From the NCBI GenBank assembly GCA_025765615.1, contig JAIVFJ010000013.1, positions 372,001 through 436,000 of the forward strand: a stretch of DNA of 64,000 nt, read 5' to 3'. Under the pieces are notes generated by a model that was given only the letters and a program-made list of their open reading frames with translations, was not told the DNA's origin and ran no database searches. This document shows, in pieces, positions 55,650 to 64,000 of this stretch. The translations under genes were made by a program, and so were the position numbers. Position 1 is the stretch's first letter; each line of letters starts with the position of its first letter. The stretch comes from Zopfochytrium polystomum (lineage: Eukaryota; Chytridiomycota; Chytridiomycetes; Chytridiales; Chytridiaceae).

Positions 55650-57167
55650 TCACGCCCAGATACCGACGAGGGCCATTGCGGCTGCACCAGAGTACATGAC
55701 GCAGTAGCACAGTACCTTGAACGGCTTCGAGTAGTGCCTAAACACGGGGTTGTGCACGACCTCGACGCTCATGAGCTCCGTGTACGTGTTGTACATGAGC
55801 ACGCCGGCGCTGAGCGAGTCCAGGATGCCCTGCACGAGGATCAGCGCCGTCGCGTTCTCGTTGAACGAGTTGTGCACCGCGACGCCGACCACGATGCCGA
55901 CGGGCGTCGACAGCGGGTACATGATGGCCAGCGCCGCGCGCTCCGCGAACGACTTGCCCTGGAGGTCCGCCAGAAGCGACCCCAGCGCCATGCCTTCAAA
56001 CAGCTGGTGGAAGCACACCGCCGCCAGCAGACCGGCAAACTGATCGTCCGCCGTCACGCCGAGCGTCAGGCCGATCACCAACGAGTGGAACACGATGCCG
56101 GCCTCCAGGATCGCAGTCGACAGCCCGCGCCGCGTCGCGTGCGAGTGGATCGCGTCGATCGCCGCGCCGCTCGACGTCGCGCCGATGCTCGTCGCGGCGG
56201 TGGTCGACGCGTCGACTACAACGGCAAACGTGAGCGCCGCCTCGCCGTCGGCGCTCGATGGGTGCACCGCGCCGCAGTCGTCGGCCGTGGTGGCAGCGGC
56301 ATCGCCGACCGTGTGGGCGCTGGCGGTGGTGGTAGAAGTGTTTGTCGACGCGGGGCGCTTCAAGCCGCCGGTGCTGGCGGCGTCGGCCGCGCCTCCGGCG
56401 GCTGCGGCTGCGGCGGTCGAGGCGGGCAGCGGCGCGGGCAAGTCCGCGTGATTGTGGTCGTGGTGGTGCTCGTCGTGGTCGCGGCCGTGGCTCATTGCCG
56501 ACGTCTCGAGGATCTGCGTGACAAACGCAGCGATAAGGCCAAACAGGCCGACGTAGGCTGTTCCGTACGAGGCCCAGCCGCCCTGGAGGCACGGGTTACC
56601 AAACTGCGAAAAGGCGTCGGGGAGCAGGTGGATCCATGCGGTGCCGGCGATGACGCCGATGCCAAAGAGCTTGAACAGCTGCAGCGCCACCGCTGCGCTG
56701 TTTCGCCGCTTGCCGGACCCTCCGCGACCCAGCAGGAGCGTGCCAAAGGTGCCAATGAAGGACACGGCAAAAACGATGAAGATGCTTGCAATGTGGTAGT
56801 GGAGGTCGTACGCGCCGAGATCCGACGCAGCGCAAACATCGTCAATTGTCGAGTTGCCTACGCTGTTGGGGGACGACTCGCCTGGCGGTCGAAGAATGGA
56901 ACGCAATGAGGTTAGTTACACGCAAAAGAGGAAATCACGGCGGAGGGGTGTCGGCCGTGGCGTCAGAGCCAAGATAAGGGAATCGGCAACACCACAAAAA
57001 AAAAAAAAATATATATATATATGTACATATGAAAGAAAGAAAGAAACGTTGATCGTGTCTGCACATTCGATGCACGCACCGCACCCACCCACCACCCCCC
57101 CAAACACCCACAACCCCCAAACTACTCTACCAGCGGCATCCCGAGATTCCAGTACCGTGTTCTGCAT
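55650..57167 (-). CDS. ZIP-family zinc/iron transporter (second copy)
   Basis: Exon 1 57167-57131 (MQNTVLESRDAA) and exon 2 56881-55650 give 422 aa with a phase 1 GT-AG intron. The largest exon alone lacks an ATG, so the upstream exon is needed. TM1 is HYHIASIFIVFAVSFIGTFG. TM2-3 are FGIGVIAGTAWIHLLPDAF. A His-rich cytosolic loop (HGRDHDEHHHDHNH) and a low-complexity Ala/Thr stretch are followed by TM4 EAGIVFHSLVIGLTLGV and CFHQLFEGMALGSLL, which hold the metal-binding His and Glu residues. The end is GAAAMALVGIWA. The fold and C-terminal ending are shared with the ZIP gene at 26007-28130, but the loop is shorter and the intron pattern different. Probably plasma membrane zinc uptake. Confidence 0.9.
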
Positions 57168-58035
57168 GATTGGCGTTTGCAAGTTCCACATTCAAAGGGA
57201 AAGGGGGCGGGTGGGGGAAGCGAAGAAGTGGGGGGGACCTGTGAGAGTGTGTGGGTGAGAGAGTGTGTGTTTGGCGGAGGAGAGATCAGAGTACTAGCGG
57301 TTGACTGAGTGGGAGGGTGACTCGGGGTCGGGGTGTGACGGAGTGGGGGTCGTGGCTGCTATGCGATGGGCCGAAAGAAGGTATTGAGTGTGTGAAGGGT
57401 TGAAGGGGCTGGGCAGGGCTGGGCTGGGCAGGGCGTGGCGGGTTGGTTTGGTGCGGGGTGGCAGGTGTGAGGACGAGGCGGGGCGGGAGGCGGGGCAGGC
57501 AGGAGGCGGTGCAGTTTTCTTCTTTTCCTTTTCTTCTTGGACTGACTGGCTTTGAGCGAGTGGGTGGAGGCTGGGCGGCTGGTATTTATTGCGGGGAGAT
57601 GCGTGGAGGGAGGGCATGAGGAGACAGAGCGAAAAGAAGAGCGTCCACTTGACGCTGTGGCTGGGTGGGTGAGCCGATGGAGACAGAGCCCTTTGGAAGT
57701 GCAAGTGCCGTCCATGAACGAGACAAAACTCTTTGTTCTCGTTGTTCCTTTTTATTTTTTCATGTTTTGTGTTTTTGTTGGTTAACATGCAACATTCTTT
57801 CAAGAATTCTCCGACTCGCAAGCACGCTGTGGCGTTGGTGGCGTGACAGCCGGCCAATCAGCGTGTGGTGGCGGTGCTCACCCAAACAAACGCGCGTCAA
57901 ACAGTGCTGAACCAGCTGTTGAACCAGCTGTTATCCCAAACCCAACAGCCTCAACAAAAAAAAAAAAAAAAAAAAAAAAAGAAAACAAACATGCGTGTTC
58001 GATCCCCATTTCATTCATTTTTTTCCCCCTCAAAA
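57168..58035. promoter_or_regulatory. ZIP2 promoter and eIF2D 3' flank
   Basis: G-rich stretch with GGGCT/GGGCA repeats (about 57408-57436), then A/T-rich sequence with an A run (about 57957-57980). No coding sequence recognised. Confidence 0.45.
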
Positions 58036-61008
58036 TCAGCTCTTGTCGATCACCACCACAAACCGACTCTGCTTGCCACCCTTCACGCCGAACAACGCCG
58101 CTGATGATGACGACGACGACGCGGACGACCCCGACCCGCCGCCGCCGCCCTTCTCGTCCGACCCGAACGGGATGCCGTACCGCTCCGCCAGGCACCGGCA
58201 CACCTCGGGCACTTTGGACCCCTGCACGAGCACCTCGTGCGTCTTGACCGACCCCGTCGCCTTCCCGCTCACCACGGCGTTGACTGCACACGTCGTAAAC
58301 AAATAAAATCAACTTAACGAAAAAGGGAGGGCGGGAAAAAAACAAAGTTCAAACTCACGCGTCGTGCTGCTGGCGCACAGAGTTTTCAGGATCCCTGCGA
58401 GCTCCTCCGGGTCGATTCCGTACGCCTCAACGCCGGCGATGCGCGTGACCGACTTGCGCGTCATCCGGTTTTCGATCGTGAGCGTGATTGGCTTCATGTG
58501 GCCCTTTCTGGAAGGGGTTTTCGCCGCAGAGTGCAAGGGAGAGATAATCTTAGCAAAAAAAGTAGGCTCGTCGACGGAGGCGGCAACAGAAAAAAAAGAA
58601 AGAAAAAAATATTCCCCCTTACTTGATGGTCGGCTGCTGGTTCGGTAGCGTCAGCTCGTAAAAAGGCGACATCTTTTCCAGCACCCGCGTCAGGATCGCG
58701 TCGCGCGCAAGGTAGTCCACGTCGCGCTCCTCCTTCCGGAGGATCGTGTGCGCCAACGCAATGTCGAGTTTGATGAGTCTGTTGTGTAATTTTCAAGGGT
58801 GGGAGGGGCAATGAATGGGGGTTCTAACAATGGGGGTGTGGTGGAGACAGAGGGGGAAATGGAGAGACAGAGGGGGAAAAAAAAAATTACCGTGGATTCC
58901 CAGAGTCAATCAGACTGTTTCCCTTGTAGTATCCGTCCAATGCGCTCCGAATCTCCGACGCCGAAAAGTACGCGTCCTTGCTGTGCGAAAAAGGAAGAAG
59001 GTAATCAGAATCACTAAAAGAAGAAAAAAAAAAAAGAGAAAGAAGGGAGAAAAGGAATCAACGACAGGACAGTGAGTGAGTACTCACTCGATCCCGAGTC
59101 CTTCCACGAGCAGCGAGACGCTTCCGTTGGGCCGGTACATTTCGACGATTTTGACCACAGCGCGAGGCCCGCCCGCCGCGGAGCCGGCCGCTGCGGACGA
59201 CGACGACAACGACGCAGACGACTGCGCGCCTCCGCTGCCACCAGGTCCGTCGCCAGCCGCAAACGCGGCGGATGCAGCGGCCGCCGCCTTCCTCGGCATC
59301 GGCGGCGGCACGAACGCGACAATCTCCGGGTGCTTCCAGTTGACGCCGACGACCAAAGTGTCGCCTGCGCGCTCCTTGAGCTTGACGTATCCCTTCTTCT
59401 CCATGGCCTTTAAAAACTTTGACAACTTCTTGTGCGATGAGTGTTTGACGTCCAGCACCTGCGGCTGGTGCGGCGCCCCGGGCGCCGCCGCCCGGTAAGG
59501 CAGCATGTGCGCGCTGTAGAACGTGCTGGACGTGATCGGGAACTGCTTCGGGTCTGCCAAAGGCGCGCTCAGCTTGAGCGCGGAGAGGAACGTTTGGGCG
59601 AGGAGGGCGTCCATGGCCTCGGGCGTCGTCGACGACGACGATGCCATCTCGTCTGCGACTCCTAGCTCGGCGATCACGTTCCCGTCGGTCGTCTCGGTTG
59701 GCGCGAGCGACCGCACGTCGTCCAGTTGCACCTGCGACGCCTCCTCGTCCCCCTCCCCGGGACCCACAATCTCGTACTCCCCGTCCTCGCCGTTGCCGCC
59801 GTCGCCCCCGCCATCCCCCGCTCCCGCCGTGGCCGCCGCAGCCGCGGCCACCGCGGCGGCGTCGGCGTCGCCATCCTCGACCAGCGGCGGTGGCGGGCCG
59901 CTGCGGTCTCCGGCGGCCCACAGCGCGTCCTCGAGCACGTGCACCATCTTGACGCCGCGGCCAGCCCAGGCCGCGCGCTCCGCGTCCTCGCGCGACACGA
60001 CGGCGACGCCGACGCCGACGGCCACGCCGCGCACCCACACCGCGACGGCGGCGCCGGCAGGCCCCCAGTCCGCGGCCGACCGCCGGCGGTCGACACCCGG
60101 CAGCATCAGGTCGGCGCCGCCGGCCAGACGCTCTAGGACGTGCGGGTTCGTCGCCACGCAGGGGAGCACCGTCGTCGAGGCGTGCAGACGCCACAGGCAG
60201 TACACGGTCGGGAGCAGCAGCGCGCCGTCCGCGGAGGCGGCGCCGGCCGTCGCCGCTCCCGCCGATGTGGATGATTTGCTGCCGCTGGTTTTTGCGTTGC
60301 CGCCGCCGCCGCCGCCGCGAGATGATGAGGAGGAGGAGGAGGAGAAGGAGGCGATGGGGCGCGGGGGCGGCGGCGCCGGGTGGTCGTGGAGGCGGAGGAA
60401 CGTCGGCTGGCCGTCCAGCGCGTACACTGTTGCGGCGTCGCCGGCGTGGGTTGTGATGGACCACGCGGCGAGCTCGGTGGGCGCGGAGGAGGAGAAGGAG
60501 GAGGCGGAGGATGACGACGAAGATGACGATGCCGACGAAGCGTGGTGGGGCTGCGGGTGCTTTCCGGCGCCAGCGGATGTTGCTGCGCCCGGCAGGAGCG
60601 GGGCGAGGGCGTCCTCGGAGACGAGCGGGAAGGTGGTTAGCACTTCGGAGCGCAGCTTGCGCCGGTCTGACGAGCGCACGGCAGCCTGGCTGATGGGGGG
60701 GGGGGCGCGTGAGCATATGCGGATTAGAGGGGGGGTTGTGGCGTAGGGGTCCAGCGTGTGTGTGGGAAAGGGTAACGGCGAGGGGAAGCCATGGGAACAT
60801 GATCGACAGCGTCCAACAACCACCTGCCCCGTCCCATCATCAACATTGCAGGTGAGACAAGAGCGAGAGGGTGCCGCGCGCGCTCATCTGAATGAGAGAC
60901 GACCAGAAACGGCGGATCTCTCCCTCCATGCACTATTTAGTCGATTCCATCCCCTCCCTCGGTACTACTACTCGCTCACCTCTTTGTAGTAAAGGGCTTC
61001 TTGAACAT
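58036..61008 (-). CDS. TMA64: translation factor eIF2D (ligatin/TMA64)
   Basis: Non-canonical initiation and ribosome recycling factor. Six minus-strand exons: 61008-60980, 60689-59088, 58980-58891, 58778-58623, 58507-58359, 58283-58036 (757 aa; phases agree). The N-terminus MFKKPFTTKSQ-AAVRSSDRRKLR matches the family start. A PUA-type region follows (LLPTVYCLWRLH, PGVDRRRSAADWG). A central winged-helix/SWIB-like part contains KLSKFLKAMEKKGYVKLKER. The C-terminal SUI1 (eIF1-like) domain begins KGHMKPITLTIENRMTRKSV, continues IAGVEAYGIDPEELAGILK, and ends HEVLVQGSKVPEVCRCLAER. Ala/Gly/Ser-rich inserts enlarge it over the yeast protein. A Ser/Gly insert also interrupts the SUI1 end. Confidence 0.93.
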
Positions 61009-61175
61009 AGTTGAGAGGAAATGAATGTGAATAGACTGCTGTTCGTTTTTGTTTCTTTTTTTTTTTTTTTTTTTCATACACACACACGCTCTCTCTTGCT
61101 CTCTCTCGCTCAACTTCTTTCCCCACAACGACCACCCCTTTCATCGCTGCCCACACTCACTCGCTCACTCTCCAA

Positions 61176-61652
61176 TCACTCGCGCAGCGGGAGGCCCGCC
61201 TTGCGGTAAATGTCGTCAATGACCGACATGGTCACCACAGAGTCCTCGAGCGGCGTCAGCCCGGCCTCCTTGTAGTCGGCCGGCGCGAGCTCGCCGCGCG
61301 CCGCCGCAAGGAACCGCCTCATCTGGTGCCAGTACGTCGTCATGTGCGCGTCCCCGCCCAGCCCGTACTCCTTCTTGGTCTTCTTGTTGCCGCCGTTTGC
61401 ATCCTTGAACTCGAACGCGTGGTACACGGACGGCAAGATGAAATTGGTCCACGTCAGCGTCGCGCCAGACTCGCCCGTCACCGTTGCAGACATGTTGAGC
61501 CCCAGAAGGCTCGCCTTGAGGTTGCACTTGAGGTTGGCCGTGACCCCGGACCCCTTGAACAAGATGTCGGCCTCCATCGCAGTGTCCACCCGCGCGTCCG
61601 TCGCGCTGAGCGTCGGCGTGGCCGACAGGACCTCGATCTCGTCGTTATCGTT

Positions 61653-61688
<36 letters not shown>

Positions 61689-62525
61689 ATTGTTGTTGTT
61701 GTTGTTGTTTTTGTTTGTCCCCGTCGCCCTCGTCCTCGCCGCGTCCTCGACAAACCGCGCCACGTGCACCACGTAGCACAGGTCCATGAGCGCGCCGCCC
61801 GCCAGCTCGTACCGGAACCGAATGTCGTCGGCCGCGAACCCGATGCCCGGGATGCACATGGTCACCTGCACGCTCCGCACGGCGCCCACGTCCCACCCGT
61901 CCACCTCGCCGCGCAGCATGCCGCGGAAATGGTGCGCCACGGGGTGCGTGCACCAGTGGTACGCCTCAAAGGCGACCAGCGGCGGCTGCGGCTGCGGCGT
62001 GCTCGCCGCGCGCTCCGCGTTGACCTCGCGCAGCACCCGCGCAAGGTCCCGCGCCTGCGCCGCGTTCGCGGTCAGCGGCTTCTCGCACAGCACGTGCTTT
62101 CCGGCCCGCAGCGCCGCCGCGGCCCACTTGTGGTGCAGGCCGTTGGGCGTCGGCACGAAGACGGCGTCGACGCGGGGGTCGGCGAGCAAGGCGTCGTACG
62201 AGTCGTGCACGACGCCGACGCCGTTCGCGCGGGCAAACTTGTGGGCGCGGGCGGGCGAGCGGGCGGCGACGGCGTAGGCGCGGCCGACGGACGGGAGCAG
62301 CTTGAGCGGCGTGGTGCAGGCGGCGGGGGCGATGGTTGCGGCGCCGAGGATACCGACGTTGAGGACGGCGGCGGTGGTGGGGTCGTTGGCAGCTGCGGTA
62401 GTGGTAGTGCCGCCGCGGCCGTCGTCGGGAGCAGCCGTGGTGGTGGCGGGCGTTGATGACTGAGGAGGAAGCGGCGGCGGCGTGATCCAGCCAGCCGACG
62501 CCGACAGCCGCTTGAGCAATGACAT
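61176..62525 (-). CDS. Gfo/Idh/MocA-family NAD(P)-dependent oxidoreductase
   Basis: Intronless 449-aa frame with ATG at 62525. A Rossmann start LNVGILGAATIAPAACTTPL follows a 55-residue Pro/Thr/Ala-rich leader. The family hallmark AGKHVLCEKPLTAN is clear, preceded by DAVFVPTPNGLHHKWA. The C-terminal sheet domain begins after VAFEAYHWCTHPVAHHF and includes GALMDLCYVVHVARF. The nearest known types are dimeric dihydrodiol/xylose dehydrogenases, which oxidise sugars or diols with NADP; the substrate cannot be told. A poly-Asn stretch of about twenty residues (codon repeat at 61644-61709) sits in a loop after the dimer sheet begins. The same leader composition could be a targeting peptide. Confidence 0.85.
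61644..61709. repeat. in-frame AAC (Asn) trinucleotide repeat
   Basis: GTT/GTTATT on the plus strand, coding poly-Asn on the minus strand within the oxidoreductase. Confidence 0.95.
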
Positions 62526-63012
62526 GCGTGTGTGCGTCGTTGTTTTTGGTAAAATATTATTTGTGTGATTGTTCGAAACAGTACTAAATAAACAACATGA
62601 CCAATATTAGTAATCCTCGATCGAGTGATGAAAAAAAAAAAAAAAAAATAGGAAAAAAATTTGTTTTTCTCATTTTGTCTTGGTCCTTGTCTGTCGACTT
62701 TCGATCCCTCTGTCTCCATCCTCTGTCTCCCGTTCTGTCCTCTTCCGCCGTCACTCACGACGCAGTCCCGTCTGCTGTGCCACCTTCATTTGACGCACAC
62801 CTGGCGGCCGGTTCCAAACAATGGTTGCAAAAAGAGGAAGATATGATAATAGAAGAAAGGGCAGGCCTTTAGTCGCACAAGCAAGCCAAATAGCCCTGCC
62901 CTTCCTCTTACTGTATTTATTTCAAACGTTCGTCTATTCACAGCAACCACACGAGAAGAAAAAGAAACACCGAGGGAGACAGGCTGCGGTCGACAAAAAA
63001 AGAAAGTGAGAA
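62526..63012. promoter_or_regulatory. oxidoreductase promoter and 3' flank of the edge gene
   Basis: A/T-rich spacer with an A run (about 62631-62648); no gene recognised. Confidence 0.45.
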
Positions 63013-64000
63013 TCATTTATCCACTCGCCCCGACGCATACGCCATCTGATAGAACGGCCGAAAGTCTTCAGCTGTATTTTTGCAGAGGCAAGCCATTTGT
63101 GAGGGGGTTGTGTTTGTTTTGTTTTCGTTTTTGTTTTTTTTGTGTGTATATTTTTTATTTTTTTTATTTTTTTTTTTTTGGAAAGAGTGGGACCGATTCA
63201 GCGTCCAGCAAAGAGCGCACAAAAAAAAAACGAAAAACAAAAAAAAAAAACTCACTTCCAGACTCGTCCATCGCGCCCTTGACCAGCGCGTCAAACTCGG
63301 CGTCCGTCACGTTGCCGGCCTTGACCACGAACCCTTTGCTGCCGTTGAACACGCCCGTCACGTTGATCTTGGCCAGCTGCCCGAGCGGGCCGCCCCAGCC
63401 GACCTGTGTGTGCGTGGTGCATGGGGTGCGTGTTGGGTGTGTGTGTGTGGGTTTGAGCGTGAGCGTTCTTTGTTTTTCGTTTTGGGGGCGAGAACACAAG
63501 GTGTGACATGAAATGACAAAGGCAATTCGAAGAAACTCACGGGAAGCGAGACGATGCCCTCCTCAATGTCGACGAGGCCGCCTGCGATCGCGTGGTCCGT
63601 GAGGTGGAGACCTTATTTTTTTTTTTGTTTTTTTTTTTTTTGGTTTGATTTAACAAAGAAAAAAAAGTGTGCAAGAAGAGGGAAAGGGAAGAGGGGTTGT
63701 ATGGTGAAAAAGGCGATTCATTGTGGAACTGTAATGAATAAAAAATAGCGAAGGGTAGCAAAAACACACTCAACTGACTTCGGGATCCAGCCCGCGCGCA
63801 AAGAGCAGTTCTCTTACCATCGTTACGAGGGTTTCGAGCTTGGGTCCCATGTCGATGGCCAGCATGCCGGTCTTGTTTTTAGATTCATAATTTTTTTTGT
63901 TGTTTTTGTTGTTGTTTGGAAGTTAGCATGAAGGAAGCGGGTCGAAACAGCGTGGGGAAAGGCAAGATTTGTAATAACAAAAAAACCTCAACAAGCTCGA
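63013..64000 (-). CDS. partial gene, possibly a SAM-dependent methyltransferase C-terminus
   Basis: The 3' end of a multi-exon minus-strand gene that runs off the right edge. Readable exons: 63071-63013 (EDFRPFYQMAYASGRVDK, stop), 63403-63256 (VGWGGPLGQLAKINVTGVFN to DESG) and about 63612-63541 (GLHLTDHAIAGGLVDIEEGI). A further one lies near 63870-63780 (GMLAIDMGPKLETLVTMV), whose 3' splice site I could not fix. The last two junctions are GT-AG and in phase. The order of a helix, a GLV-DIEEG-V-LPVG-WGGPLGQL strand region and a late aromatic tail reminds me of C-terminal parts of fungal class I methyltransferases, but no cofactor motif is in view. Treat the function as tentative. Confidence 0.4.

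Noticed and set aside
59058..60800. 580-codon minus-strand Arg/Pro-rich frame over eIF2D
   Set aside because: It is a shadow frame of GC-rich eIF2D exon 2; the true frame has eIF2D motifs and consistent splicing.
61326..62456. 376-codon plus-strand frame opposite the oxidoreductase
   Set aside because: Arg/Val-rich antisense shadow; the minus strand has the clear Gfo/Idh/MocA motifs.
1..64000. CRISPR arrays, bacterial operons, riboswitches
   Set aside because: The window is eukaryotic (introns, fungal families); the repeats seen are simple tandem repeats, not spaced direct repeats.

Overview
The window is nuclear DNA of a fungus, probably a GC-rich early-diverging (zoosporic or chytrid-like) lineage. 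Most genes carry short GT-AG introns, usually with GTGAGT or GTAAGT donors. A fungal Zn2Cys6 regulator, an SFP1-like regulator, a sterol C-14 reductase and a HOS4-like ankyrin protein point to Fungi. A dynactin p27 subunit and a DOMON-cytochrome b561 protein are less typical of yeasts. Coding exons are very GC-rich. Spacers and introns are full of GA/CT, GT and homopolymer A/T tracts. The lineage call is inference; no rRNA or other phylogenetic marker gene was seen.

Layout, left to right. 0.3-2.7 kb (-): mitochondrial D-2-hydroxyglutarate dehydrogenase. 3.0-5.6 kb (-): SFP1/JAZF1-like zinc-finger regulator. 6.5-10.3 kb (+): large secretory protein with five DOMON domains and a C-terminal cytochrome b561 core. 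10.6-12.2 kb (-): decayed PIF1-like helicase. 12.9-13.8 kb (+): dynactin subunit 6, convergent with TFIIE-alpha (13.9-15.6 kb, -). 17.0-18.6 kb (+): Zn2Cys6 transcription factor. 18.6-22.2 kb: gene-poor. 22.2-28.1 kb (+): ERG24, then POP7 (RNase P/MRP), then a ZIP zinc transporter. 29.7-30.5 kb (-): glutathione S-transferase-like protein. 32.5-34.2 kb (+): secreted Thr/Ala/Val-repeat wall-type protein. 35.1-37.2 kb (+): F-box protein with a Cys-rich tail. 38.3-42.1 kb (+): HOS4-like ankyrin protein. 43.2-48.3 kb (-): full-length ABCC/MRP transporter. 50.7-54.0 kb (+): secreted subtilase with a PA domain. 55.7-57.2 kb (-): second ZIP transporter. 58.0-61.0 kb (-): eIF2D. 61.2-62.5 kb (-): Gfo/Idh/MocA oxidoreductase. 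63.0 kb to the right edge (-): 3' part of a gene, possibly a methyltransferase.

These genes do not form an obvious cluster or pathway. They look like ordinary housekeeping and membrane/secretory genes, each with its own promoter. Two zinc importers and three zinc-binding regulators are present, but nothing shows co-regulation. I found no convincing undescribed multi-gene system. The most distinctive items are the penta-DOMON-b561 protein, recurrent single-base reading-frame breaks in GC-rich coding sequence (clearest inside the HOS4-like ankyrin repeats), a D2HGDH intron without a usable GT donor, the extreme T/A/V repeat protein, and GA/CT or poly(A) tracts just upstream of several start codons. 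Exon boundaries were read by eye from splice signals, phase and family alignment from memory. Most summed exon lengths are divisible by three, which supports them.
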